Shown piece after piece: positions 38,586-46,437 of a DNA stretch of 59,486 nt. A program made the position numbers and the translations under genes. The first letter of the stretch is position 1, and each line of letters opens with the position of its first letter. Source of the stretch: a virus. The stretch covers positions 1 through 59,486 of the IMG/VR virus record IMGVR_UViG_3300027917_000004, one strand, 5' to 3'. The notes under the pieces are model-generated. The model was not told where the DNA came from. It worked only from the letters and a program-made list of their open reading frames with translations, and did not search any database.

Positions 38586-40361
38586 ATGCGCGTACTATCG
38601 ATTGATAATCAGAAGATTGATTACGAAAAGCAGCTGCTTGAATTGGATCGGGCTGACTGCGAGGAGAGCTTGTACGAGTTTTTGAAGAATTCGTGGAAGT
38701 ACATTGACAGTGTGCCGTTTACGGATGGATGGCCGATTGAAGCTGTAGCCGAACATCTTGAGGCTGTGGCGCGAGGTCAGATACGCCGTTTGATTATTAA
38801 CATTCCGCCTCGTTGCGCCAAGTCCTCGCTGACTTCTGTTGCGTTTCCGGCTTGGGTCTGGGCGCAGTCGCAGCGGGGCCCGACGATTGGACCGGGTACG
38901 CAATTCCTTCATGCCTCCTATGCCCAGCAGCTTTCTCTCAGAGACAGCGTGAAATGCCGCCGCCTGATTGAAAGCCCGTGGTATCGGAAGCTTTGGGGTG
39001 ACCGGTTTAGGTTAACGAGTGATCAGAACACAAAGTCGAGGTTTGATAATGACAAAGGCGGCTCAAGGCTCTCAACCTCCGTTGGCTCGGCCCTCACGGG
39101 TGAAGGCGGTCATATCATCGTGGTCGATGACCCGAATGCTGCACAGGAAGCCTTCTCGGAAGCCACCATTGCATCTACCATTGAGTGGTGGGATGCGGCT
39201 CTTTCCACCCGCTTGAATGATCCCAAGACTGGCGCGTTTGTTGTTATTCAGCAGAGGCTCAGTGAAGAGGATTTGACCGGCCACATTACGTCCAAAGACG
39301 AAGGCGAGTGGACGCATTTGTGTCTGCCGATGAAGTATGAGTGGCAGCGTCATTCTTATACAACTTTGGGCTATGACGAGAACGGTGATGAGATCGTCTG
39401 GAACGACCCGCGTGGGTGCGTCGAGGATGAAGACACGGGTGAATTAGTCCCGCTTGTTGAAGTGAATGATGACGGTGAACGCATTGCGATCTCGCCGGAA
39501 GCCCAAGAGGTTCTGGAGGAGGAGCGTGAAGGATCGCTGCTTTGGGAAGAGCGTTTCGGGATTGAGGAAGTCAATATTCTGGAGAAGCAACTTGGTCCTT
39601 GGGCCGCTGCGGGTCAGCTGCAACAAAGGCCGGAACCCAAGGGCGGTGGTATTATCAAGTCGGATTGGTGGCAAGTTTGGCAGGAACCGGAATATCCGCC
39701 AATGGATTATATCATTGCCTCTCTCGACACTGCCTACACTACTAAAACGGAAAACGACTTCTCTGCGATGACTGTTTGGGGCGTGTTTACCAAGTCTGCG
39801 ACAGCCCAGATCACCCGCTCTGTGGCGCGGCATGGTGGACTTATGTCCCATATCGAAGTGACCCGTGACTACGTTGATAAGCAAAGCCCGAAAGTCATGA
39901 TGATGTATGCATGGCAAGCAAGGCTTGAGCTTCATGAATTGGTCGAAAAGGTAGCCGAAAGTTGTAGGAAGATGAAAGTTGATAAGCTTATCATCGAAAA
40001 CAAAGCCGCTGGTTACTCTATTGCCCAAGAACTTCGTCGCCTTTACGGCCATGAAAACTTTGCCGTGCAGCTGGTTGACCCCAAAGGTCAGGACAAGCTT
40101 TCACGCCTGTATTCAGTCCAGCATTTGTTCGCAGAAGGTATGATCTTCGCGCCAGTCAGAGGCTGGGCCGATATGGTCATCCAACAGGTTGGTACCTTCC
40201 CCAAAGGCAAACACGACGACTTGGTCGATACTGTCTCGCAGTCGATCCGTCATTTGCGCGATCTGAACTTGCTGGTGAGGGCGCCGGAACTGATCCACGA
40301 TGTGGAAGACAGCATGGCATTCCGCTCACAAAAAGAGGATGTGCCTCTTTACCCGATCTGA
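38586..40361 (+). CDS. Terminase large subunit
   Basis: 591 residues. ATPase half: Walker A-like INIPPRCAKSSL (72-83), HASYAQQLSLRDSVKCRRLI, Walker B IIVVDDP with the following acidic residues (about 165-185), and a coupling segment VVIQQRLSEEDLTGHI. Nuclease half: SLDTAYTTKTENDFSAMTVWG (first Asp), LIIENKAAGYSIAQEL (middle Glu) and KGKHDDLVDTVSQSIRHL (final Asp), the RNase H-like layout of headful and cos terminases. Translocates DNA into the prohead and cuts it. Starts the long rightward late block. Confidence 0.95.
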   Translation: MRVLSIDNQKIDYEKQLLELDRADCEESLYEFLKNSWKYIDSVPFTDGWPIEAVAEHLEAVARGQIRRLIINIPPRCAKSSLTSVAFPAWVWAQSQRGPTIGPGTQFLHASYAQQLSLRDSVKCRRLIESPWYRKLWGDRFRLTSDQNTKSRFDNDKGGSRLSTSVGSALTGEGGHIIVVDDPNAAQEAFSEATIASTIEWWDAALSTRLNDPKTGAFVVIQQRLSEEDLTGHITSKDEGEWTHLCLPMKYEWQRHSYTTLGYDENGDEIVWNDPRGCVEDEDTGELVPLVEVNDDGERIAISPEAQEVLEEEREGSLLWEERFGIEEVNILEKQLGPWAAAGQLQQRPEPKGGGIIKSDWWQVWQEPEYPPMDYIIASLDTAYTTKTENDFSAMTVWGVFTKSATAQITRSVARHGGLMSHIEVTRDYVDKQSPKVMMMYAWQARLELHELVEKVAESCRKMKVDKLIIENKAAGYSIAQELRRLYGHENFAVQLVDPKGQDKLSRLYSVQHLFAEGMIFAPVRGWADMVIQQVGTFPKGKHDDLVDTVSQSIRHLRDLNLLVRAPELIHDVEDSMAFRSQKEDVPLYPI

Positions 40362-40387
40362 TTTTTATGTCAAAGTAACCTTAACAT

Positions 40388-40464
40388 CCGGGTGTAGCGC
40401 AGTCTGGTAGCGTGGCTGATTTGGAGTCAGTAGGTCGCATGTTCGAATCATGCCACCCGGACCA
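40388..40464 (+). tRNA. tRNA-Pro (anticodon UGG)
   Basis: Full cloverleaf of 77 nt: acceptor CCGGGTG/CACCCGG, D-stem GCGC/GCGT, anticodon stem GCTGA/TCAGT with loop TTTGGAG (anticodon TGG), T-stem GCATG/CATGC with TTCGAAT, and an encoded CCA. It reads CCA and by wobble other Pro codons, which are very frequent in the phage's collagen-like GPT fibre. Confidence 0.93.
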
Positions 40465-40483
40465 CATCTCTGAGGGGGGATAC

Positions 40484-40840
40484 ATGGACAATTTAGATAA
40501 ACCGCTTGAGGAAATGGAACTTAGGCAACGGACAACGAACGCTCTTATCCAAGCCGGATATAAAACATTGCGCGATGTTGTGGTTGCTAAACAGTCTGAA
40601 ATTAAAAAAATACCCGGACTTGGCAGCAAATCATTTGACGAAATTAGAGAAGTGATAATGTTCTATGGTTATCACTTTGATATGCAAATTTTAAAATCAG
40701 CCAACCATTATCAGTCTTATGAAAAAGCCCTTCAAGAAATTGAAAGGCTGGAAAAACTTTTGGAACAACGCGACTCCTTCATCATTTACAACAATTTATG
40801 GGATGATTTTGTCGCATCACTAAAGGAGAAAGCACAATGA
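40484..40840 (+). CDS. RNA polymerase alpha-CTD-like protein with coiled coil
   Basis: 118 residues from ATG 40484 (GAGGGGGG upstream). Residues about 4-60 (KPLEEMELRQRTTNALIQAG, YKTLRDVVVAKQSEIKKI, PGLGSKSFDEIREVIMFYGY) match the C-terminal domain of bacterial RpoA: the LELxxRxxNxL helix and the (P)xLGxKSxxEI helix-hairpin. Positions that touch DNA in E. coli alpha (Arg265, Asn268, Gly296, Lys298, Ser299) are all kept; Cys269 is Ala. A coiled coil (YEKALQEIERLEKLLEQRDS) replaces the rest of alpha. It could bind UP elements or compete with host alpha-CTD at activators. Confidence 0.78.
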   Translation: MDNLDKPLEEMELRQRTTNALIQAGYKTLRDVVVAKQSEIKKIPGLGSKSFDEIREVIMFYGYHFDMQILKSANHYQSYEKALQEIERLEKLLEQRDSFIIYNNLWDDFVASLKEKAQ

Positions 40841-41367
40841 AAATTTTGCATTGGATCAAAACACAGCTGGATTATCGCAAAAAATATAAAGCGTCTCTCC
40901 AGCAGCGCCTATTTAATGAAAAAGAAGACCGTACAGCAGCCAAAAATGCTCTGGATATTTTGGCTAAATACGAAATTCTGACAGCAAGTCTTCCGGCAAA
41001 TCATGAGTTATCTACTCAGATTTATTGGAAAGAATATGCTGATCGCAATTTAATGCGGGAAAATGAAAATCTCCGCAGTCAATTTAATCACCTACAAAAA
41101 ACTTATTATGAACTGTCCAATAAATGGACGGATAATATTTTGCGCTACGGCGTCCAGATGTACGGCGAGTGGCAGCCTATGGAGATCGCGCCCAAAGATA
41201 ATTCAGCCATTTTGCTTTGCTATGAAAATGGCGATGGCCGCTGGGTCGGCAACGGTTTTTATGAGCAAGGCAAACAAAACGGCGGCGAATATGTTGGCTG
41301 GGTATGTGAAGGGGAGAATGACGTTACCCCGCTGTACTGGATGCCGTTGCCGGAGGGGCCGAAATGA
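40837..41367 (+). CDS. Coiled-coil protein with DUF551-like end
   Basis: 176 residues. The N-terminal ~100 are helical and charged; the C-terminal part EWQPMEIAPKDNSAILLCYE ... GWVCEGENDVTPLYWMPLPEGPK matches DUF551 (W.P...APKDG ... WMPLP..P). It overlaps the alpha-CTD-like gene by 4 nt. Two short DUF551-type genes follow directly. The function of DUF551 is unknown. Confidence 0.75.
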   Translation: MKILHWIKTQLDYRKKYKASLQQRLFNEKEDRTAAKNALDILAKYEILTASLPANHELSTQIYWKEYADRNLMRENENLRSQFNHLQKTYYELSNKWTDNILRYGVQMYGEWQPMEIAPKDNSAILLCYENGDGRWVGNGFYEQGKQNGGEYVGWVCEGENDVTPLYWMPLPEGPK

Positions 41368-41567
41368 ACTGGCAACCTATTGAGACCGCGCCAAAAGACG
41401 GCTCATGTTTCTTAGCTTATATGTGGTACGAAAAAGAAGAAGGCGATGATTATGAGTTTTATAGCGTTATTCGTTGGGAAAAAGGCTTAGGTTGGGTACA
41501 AGAGAATCCCTACATGGACCCATTTAAGCCAACCCATTGGATGCCCTTGCCGGAGCCGCCCAAATGA
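41364..41567 (+). CDS. DUF551-like small protein
   Basis: 67 residues: MNWQPIETAPKDGSCFLAYM ... WMPLPEPPK. It is the second of three adjacent DUF551-type units (the first is the C-terminus of the preceding protein). ATGA-type overlaps at both ends. Confidence 0.82.
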   Translation: MNWQPIETAPKDGSCFLAYMWYEKEEGDDYEFYSVIRWEKGLGWVQENPYMDPFKPTHWMPLPEPPK

Positions 41568-41821
41568 AATGGGAGCCCATTGCTACCGCTCCAATGGATG
41601 GCACTTGGGTCCTGTTGACCGGGTTCAAACAGGGCAAGACCAAAACGATCAGCCACCTGTATGTGGTTGGCGCGTGGTATAACGTGAGCCAACGCTACCC
41701 CAACATGGGTGGAAATTGGTATGTTCTGGACCAAGACGGCAAGTTTGTCCTAAACCCGACCCACTGGGCCGATCTGCCTGATCTGCCCCCTAAACCTGTT
41801 CCCGTATCGTCTAACCGGTAG
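41564..41821 (+). CDS. DUF551-like small protein overlapping a tRNA gene
   Basis: 85 residues from ATG 41564: MKWEPIATAPMDGTWVLLTG ... PTHWADLPDLPPKP. Third DUF551-type unit; the canonical WMPLP has become WADLP. Its last eight codons, including the TAG stop, lie within the 5' end of the tRNA-Gln gene, so mRNA and tRNA compete for the same transcript segment. Confidence 0.8.
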   Translation: MKWEPIATAPMDGTWVLLTGFKQGKTKTISHLYVVGAWYNVSQRYPNMGGNWYVLDQDGKFVLNPTHWADLPDLPPKPVPVSSNR

Positions 41822-41874
41822 GACAACGCACTTTGACTGCGTCAATCGTGGTTCGAATCCATGTGCGGGAGCCA
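41800..41874 (+). tRNA. tRNA-Gln (anticodon UUG)
   Basis: 75-nt cloverleaf: acceptor TCCCGTA/TGCGGGA (one G-T), D-stem GTCT/GGAC, anticodon stem ACGCA/TGCGT with loop CTTTGAC (anticodon TTG), T-stem CGTGG/CCATG with TTCGAAT, discriminator G and encoded CCA. G at the discriminator is usual for tRNA-Gln. Its first 22 nt overlap the preceding coding sequence. Confidence 0.9.
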
Positions 41875-41906
41875 ATTTATGCTATATAATTGTTTTTACC
41901 GCTGTT

Positions 41907-41981
41907 GGTCCGTGGCGGGGAAGGGCTGGCCGCTCGGTACCGGTCAGGTCGTGGGGGCTTCCACAACCGCCAAAACGGACC
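41907..41981 (+). ncRNA. Possible structured RNA downstream of tRNA-Gln
   Basis: GGTCCGT (41907-41913) followed by GGCGG (41914-41918) pairs with CCGCC (41967-41971), an AAA bulge and ACGGACC (41975-41981): a 12-bp closing helix around a GC-rich 48-nt interior with GTGG/CCAC and CGGTACCG elements. The ends imitate a tRNA acceptor, but no anticodon or T-arm fits, so it is not a standard tRNA. It could be a processed small RNA, a tRNA relic or a leader of the next gene. Confidence 0.4.
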
Positions 41982-41997
41982 ACACACAGAGGGTAAA

Positions 41998-42210
41998 ATG
42001 AATCGGGTTCTTGCAAACGCTGTCGTTGACGTAATTAAACCAGCTTCTCCGGTCGGTCTCGGCATATTTTCAGTCGAAGTCTGGGGCGTAGAGCCTTATG
42101 ATTACACGCGCCGCTATGAAATTCAGTCTAAAAACGATACACTAGCTGCCCAAGAGGGCATCCGCCGTTTCGTTGCTGAGATGGAACAGCTGCCCGATCA
42201 GGGGAATTAA
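41998..42210 (+). CDS. Small conserved protein, 70 aa
   Basis: From ATG 41998 with AGAGGG upstream: MNRVLANAVVDVIKPASPVG, VEVWGVEPYDYTRRYEIQSK and AAQEGIRRFVAEME. Its position three bases before the portal gene, and a familiar VEVWG..P.D..R.YEI...D...A..EGI..F pattern in phage genomes, make it a real gene. Function unknown. Confidence 0.7.
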   Translation: MNRVLANAVVDVIKPASPVGLGIFSVEVWGVEPYDYTRRYEIQSKNDTLAAQEGIRRFVAEMEQLPDQGN

Positions 42211-42213
42211 TTC

Positions 42214-44547
42214 ATGCCTTTAACGCCCGGCCTTGTCCCTAACATCCGCGAGCTTGGCTCCGATCCCGCAGCCATGCCGTCTGAGGACGATATCGTCATT
42301 GAGATGGTAGAGGACCAAGACGCGCCGGAGATCGATGAAAAAGGCAATGTCATCAAGATCGAACACGCAGACGGTTCGATTACGATTTCGCTGGATGGTC
42401 GCCCCGTCGAAGAAAATATCAAAGAGAAGGATATGGCGGATTGGTTCCGCAACCTTGTCGAAGATATCGATGACATGGAACTTTCCAGCATTGCCAGCGA
42501 CTTGATCCGTGGCATTGATGATGACATTTCATCGCGCCGCGAGTGGATCGAAGACCGCGCACAAGGCTTGAAGCTTCTTGGCCTTAAGGTTGAAATTCCC
42601 GGCCTCCAAGGCGCTACAGATGGCGCGCCAGTTGAAGGCATGTCCAAGGTCCGCCACCCGCTTCTTCTCGAAGCCGTGTTGCGCTTCCAAGCCAATGCCC
42701 GTTCAGAACTTCTCCCGACAGATGGTCCAGTCAAAGTTCGCAATGACAACAACAATGCGAACCTTAAAGATGACCAGCTTGGTAATGCGCTTGAGAGCGA
42801 TCTCAATCATTACCTGACAGCAGTTGCCAAAGAATATTATCCAGACACAGATCGTATGCTTCTGATGTTGGGTTTTGGCGGCACAGCTTTCAAGAAAGTT
42901 TACTTCTGCCCGCTGCGTAACCGTCCTGTCTCTGAGACAGTTGATGCAGACGATTTGATCGTCAATAACGCAGCCACAGACCTTTCAAATGCCAAACGCG
43001 TTACGCAGCGCATTTACATGCGGCCTTCAACGGTCAAGCGTATGCAAATTCTTGGCGCGTATCGTGACATTGATTTGTCTACGCCAAATGAACCTGACTA
43101 CGATGAGGTTCAAAAAGCTGAACGCGCACAGCAAGGCATTAACGATGGATCGATGAACCCGGAAGACCGGGATCGTGAGATTTACGAATGCTATTGCGAA
43201 CTTAATCTGCGCGGCTTTGAGCATAAGCACAAAGGCAAAGAAAGCGGTTTGGAAATTCCGTACCGCGTAACGATTGACGTTTCTTCCAAGCAAATCCTGT
43301 CAATTGTCCGTAACTATGACGAAGACACCGCAGAGCTTCCAGAAGCTCGCCAGAACTTCGTCAAGTACACTTTTGTTCCGGGCTTTGGTTTCTACGACAT
43401 CGGCCTCCTGCATATCCTTGGCAACACGACCAATGCAGTGACTGCTGCATGGCGCGAAATGCTTGATGCGGGCATGTACGCAAACTTCCCCGGCTTCCTT
43501 ATGGCCGACAGCGGTGCGCGTCAGAACACCAACATTTTCCGTGTTCCTCCGGGCGGCATGGCTCTTGTGAAAACAGGCGGTATGCCGATCAACCAAGCCA
43601 TCATGCCGTTGCCGTATAAAGAACCCGGCGCTGCTTTGATGAACCTTGTCGATAACATGGCTCAGACAGGTATGCGCGTTGGCGGCACAGCTGAAATGGC
43701 TGTTGGCGAAGGCCGCGCTGATGCACCTGTCGGCACAACCATTGCGCTGATTGAGCAAGCTAAAGTTGTCATGAGTTCGGTGCATAAGCGCCTTCATGCT
43801 TCACAGGCTGAAGAGTTCCAGTTGCTGCGCCGTACGTTCGAAGAACATCCAGACAGCTTCTGGCAGCGTAATCGGGCTACTGCATTCCCGTGGGATGAAA
43901 AAACATTTACGGATGCATTGAAGAACTTTTTGCTGGTCCCACAAGCTGACCCGAATACAGCTTCCAGCATCCAGCGCATGATGAAGGTCGTTGCTCTCAA
44001 GCAATTGGCTGCACAAAACCCTGCGCTGTATGATCCGATTGCGGTTGATATTGCCGCTCTTCAAGCGATGGGTTGGAACAACCCGCAGCAGTTTATGGCT
44101 CCGCCTTCCGCTCAAGGAAAGCCGCCGCCGGAACTGTTGGAGAAGATGGCAAACATCCAAGCCAAGCAAAAAGAAGCAGATGCCCGCATGTTGGATTCGC
44201 AGACCCGCGCTGCCGAATCACAGGCGCGTTTGCAGCTGGATCAGCAAAAGCTTCAGATGGAAATGGGCGGTGGCCTCAACGGTGGCATAGACCCCGAAAA
44301 GGCTATGCAGTTCCAAATCCAACAGGCAGAAATCCAACAGCGCCAACAAGATACAATGTTGGACGCTATTAACCGCAAACGCGACCGCGAATCACGCGAG
44401 CGTTTGGCTGCCATCAAACTGGCTGAAGAAGCCGCCCGTAACCCGCAAGGTTTGGGTATCATCCAAAGCATCGTAACCCCTGACATGCTGGCTCGCCTTG
44501 AGGGTAATGAGCCGGGTCTTGATGGACAGCAGACCGGAGAACTCTAA
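42214..44547 (+). CDS. Portal protein
   Basis: 777 residues, a length typical of P22/N4-like and environmental podovirus portals. Features: acidic N-terminus, HPLLLEAVLRFQANARSELL, MLLMLGFGGTAFKKVYFCPL, FVPGFGFYDIGLLHILGNTT, and PVGTTIALIEQAKVVMSSVHKRLH (residues about 508-531), a segment conserved in this portal group. The last ~120 residues are a Gln-rich coiled coil (QQAEIQQRQQDTML). It forms the dodecameric DNA gate at one capsid vertex. Overlaps the next gene by 1 nt. Confidence 0.9.
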   Translation: MPLTPGLVPNIRELGSDPAAMPSEDDIVIEMVEDQDAPEIDEKGNVIKIEHADGSITISLDGRPVEENIKEKDMADWFRNLVEDIDDMELSSIASDLIRGIDDDISSRREWIEDRAQGLKLLGLKVEIPGLQGATDGAPVEGMSKVRHPLLLEAVLRFQANARSELLPTDGPVKVRNDNNNANLKDDQLGNALESDLNHYLTAVAKEYYPDTDRMLLMLGFGGTAFKKVYFCPLRNRPVSETVDADDLIVNNAATDLSNAKRVTQRIYMRPSTVKRMQILGAYRDIDLSTPNEPDYDEVQKAERAQQGINDGSMNPEDRDREIYECYCELNLRGFEHKHKGKESGLEIPYRVTIDVSSKQILSIVRNYDEDTAELPEARQNFVKYTFVPGFGFYDIGLLHILGNTTNAVTAAWREMLDAGMYANFPGFLMADSGARQNTNIFRVPPGGMALVKTGGMPINQAIMPLPYKEPGAALMNLVDNMAQTGMRVGGTAEMAVGEGRADAPVGTTIALIEQAKVVMSSVHKRLHASQAEEFQLLRRTFEEHPDSFWQRNRATAFPWDEKTFTDALKNFLLVPQADPNTASSIQRMMKVVALKQLAAQNPALYDPIAVDIAALQAMGWNNPQQFMAPPSAQGKPPPELLEKMANIQAKQKEADARMLDSQTRAAESQARLQLDQQKLQMEMGGGLNGGIDPEKAMQFQIQQAEIQQRQQDTMLDAINRKRDRESRERLAAIKLAEEAARNPQGLGIIQSIVTPDMLARLEGNEPGLDGQQTGEL

Positions 44548-46043
44548 TGGTTGACCGCCCCTCCACAGCGACTATGCGCCGCCGGATGTATGTCCCGGAG
44601 GAGCGGCCAGATTATGAGTCTTACATTGCTGATCCTGAGAACCAGCGCCTAGCTGAAGAAGCAGCAATGAATTTGATTGCTTTGGGCATGGGGCCAATGG
44701 GTGAAATCCCAGCTGGTCTTCGTTTGGCGCGTAATGTTTTGGGCGGTGCTCGTCTTGCAAATAAAGGGGAGCAGCTTCTTCCGCGCCCAGATCGTGGCAA
44801 TGCCATGCGTCCAGAAGAAATGTTGACCCCAGAGCCGCAAGCTCCGTGGTTAGCTGCTGATCAAAATCGTTGGTATCCAACAAAATATAATACCAAAGAT
44901 AATTTGTTGCCTAAACCGCAGCGCCCGCAAATGACTGAAGAAGAAATGCAAGCAATGGAAATTGCTCGCATGGTTGGCGAGGGTGGCCCATCGTTTTCAA
45001 AACAGGAAGCTGCTCGTCGCGAAGTTCGTCGTCGTCCTTCTGAAGAAGAAATGCGTGCAAATGAAGTTGCGCGTATGGAATCAGAAGGCGGCATGGACCC
45101 AGAACTGGCTGCTTTGCTGCGCACTATTAAAGAAGATCGTGAACGTGCTGCACATGCTGAAGACCTTGCCCGCTTTGAGGGTGAAGGCGGCGGTGCATGG
45201 ACCTATACGGGTCCCCGTTACAAGTATGGTCTCCCAGCCACTCAAGGTTCTCGCGAAGTTATGCCGTTCAACGCTGGCGCTCGCGAAATGATTCCATATG
45301 GCTCCAGCAGCAGCGTTCCGACATTTGCCGGTGGTCGCGGCGGCATGGATTTGCTGACACCATCTTATCGTTTTGCTGAAGGCCAAGAAGCTCTTATGCC
45401 TCCTGCTGGTGGCGGTAGACTTCCGCCTCCAAGCGGCGGCGCAGCACCGGGCGCTTCAGTTCCTCCTTCTAGTGGCGGGTTTACTGGTTTCCAAACAAAA
45501 GTTCCGTATGGCGGGGAAGCAGCCAATTTTGCGTTAGGTGATATGCCGGGCTCAGTGGGCGCTTTAACTCGTTCAGTGCCGCCGTTTGCATTCTCAATAA
45601 ATGAAGAAGTCAATAAACTTAAAGCACAGCGACAGGCCGCTAATACCCCAGCCCAAACGCAAGCTCCTGCGGTAACGCCAGAAGACTTGTTTGATATGCG
45701 TAATGCTCCTGCCCCTGTTTATACGCCAGCCGACCTTTTTGATATGCGGTCTGCGCCAGCAGGAAAAGGAAGCCCTGCTCGTTCTTCTGGCGCTCCTGCT
45801 CCGGCACCAGCTGCAAAACAATCCACTGGCGCGGATATTCGTGCGCTTTGGGAAAATTACAACAAGAGCGGCGAAGCAGCTGATTTCATTCGTGCCGACA
45901 AGGCCATGCAAGAAGCTCGCAAGGCCGGTATTGATCTCGGCCTTCCAACAGCACAGGGCGAAAAGCGCGGTGGTTCTGTCGAGAAGAAGCCAGATGCAGT
46001 GCATAAGGCTCTTGAGATCATCCATCACCTTGTGACGCGATAA
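44547..46043 (+). CDS. Low-complexity virion protein with C-terminal KRGGSV motif
   Basis: 498 residues. The N-terminus has an Ala/Gly-rich helix (MNLIALGMGPMGEIPAGLRL); the middle carries two copies of EEMxAxExARMxxEGG; Pro/Ala-rich repeats include PEDLFDMRNAPAPVYTPADL and a second DLFDMRSAPA. It ends EKRGGSVEKKPDAVHKALEI, one of the K-x-GG end motifs shared across the genome. Portal-adjacent; likely a minor virion or head protein. No family recognised. Confidence 0.72.
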   Translation: MVDRPSTATMRRRMYVPEERPDYESYIADPENQRLAEEAAMNLIALGMGPMGEIPAGLRLARNVLGGARLANKGEQLLPRPDRGNAMRPEEMLTPEPQAPWLAADQNRWYPTKYNTKDNLLPKPQRPQMTEEEMQAMEIARMVGEGGPSFSKQEAARREVRRRPSEEEMRANEVARMESEGGMDPELAALLRTIKEDRERAAHAEDLARFEGEGGGAWTYTGPRYKYGLPATQGSREVMPFNAGAREMIPYGSSSSVPTFAGGRGGMDLLTPSYRFAEGQEALMPPAGGGRLPPPSGGAAPGASVPPSSGGFTGFQTKVPYGGEAANFALGDMPGSVGALTRSVPPFAFSINEEVNKLKAQRQAANTPAQTQAPAVTPEDLFDMRNAPAPVYTPADLFDMRSAPAGKGSPARSSGAPAPAPAAKQSTGADIRALWENYNKSGEAADFIRADKAMQEARKAGIDLGLPTAQGEKRGGSVEKKPDAVHKALEIIHHLVTR

Positions 46044-46045
46044 TC

Positions 46046-46399
46046 ATGACCAGCTACCCGCTCAGACATCATACAGATTGGGAAGAAGCCCATGACTATG
46101 AGAAAACTGGCGGGAAGCTAGTTCACATGTCTCCTGATGAATATTTGTCAAAAGTGAAGCCATTGAACATGGATCACAATGACAAGCACATTATTCATCA
46201 TTTTAAAAAACAGATAAAAAAGGGAGAGAAACTTGACCCTATCGCAATTTACCCAGACGGCCATCCAAACGGTCGCCACCGCGCTCACGCGGCTAAAGCT
46301 TTGGGCCTCAAAAAAATTCCAGTGGTGATTTGGCCCAAGAAGAAACGAGGCGGCTCTATTGTAGACCGCGCTCTTATGCTAACATCTAAAAAGGCTTAA
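46046..46399 (+). CDS. ParB/Srx-fold domain protein
   Basis: 117 residues. MSPDEYLSKVKPLNMDHNDK, IIHHFKKQIKKGEKLDPIAI, YPDGHPNGRHRAHAAKALGL and KKIPVVIW follow the N-terminal ParB/sulfiredoxin-like fold, in which G(E/R)(R/H)RxxAA forms the nucleotide-binding box. The ParB DNA-binding HTH is absent. The end KKKRGGSIVDRALMLTSKKA is the K-x-GG motif again. It could be a ParB-like CTPase/ATPase module used in head assembly or DNA handling; that is inference. Confidence 0.75.
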   Translation: MTSYPLRHHTDWEEAHDYEKTGGKLVHMSPDEYLSKVKPLNMDHNDKHIIHHFKKQIKKGEKLDPIAIYPDGHPNGRHRAHAAKALGLKKIPVVIWPKKKRGGSIVDRALMLTSKKA

Positions 46400-46437
46400 G
46401 CCTCGGGGGACGCCCCGGAACCTGATCAGGAGCGAGC

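Noticed and set aside
41890-42000. A third tRNA gene after tRNA-Gln
   Set aside because: Acceptor-like ends pair, but no anticodon loop or T-arm with TTCRANY could be drawn; reported only as a possible structured RNA.
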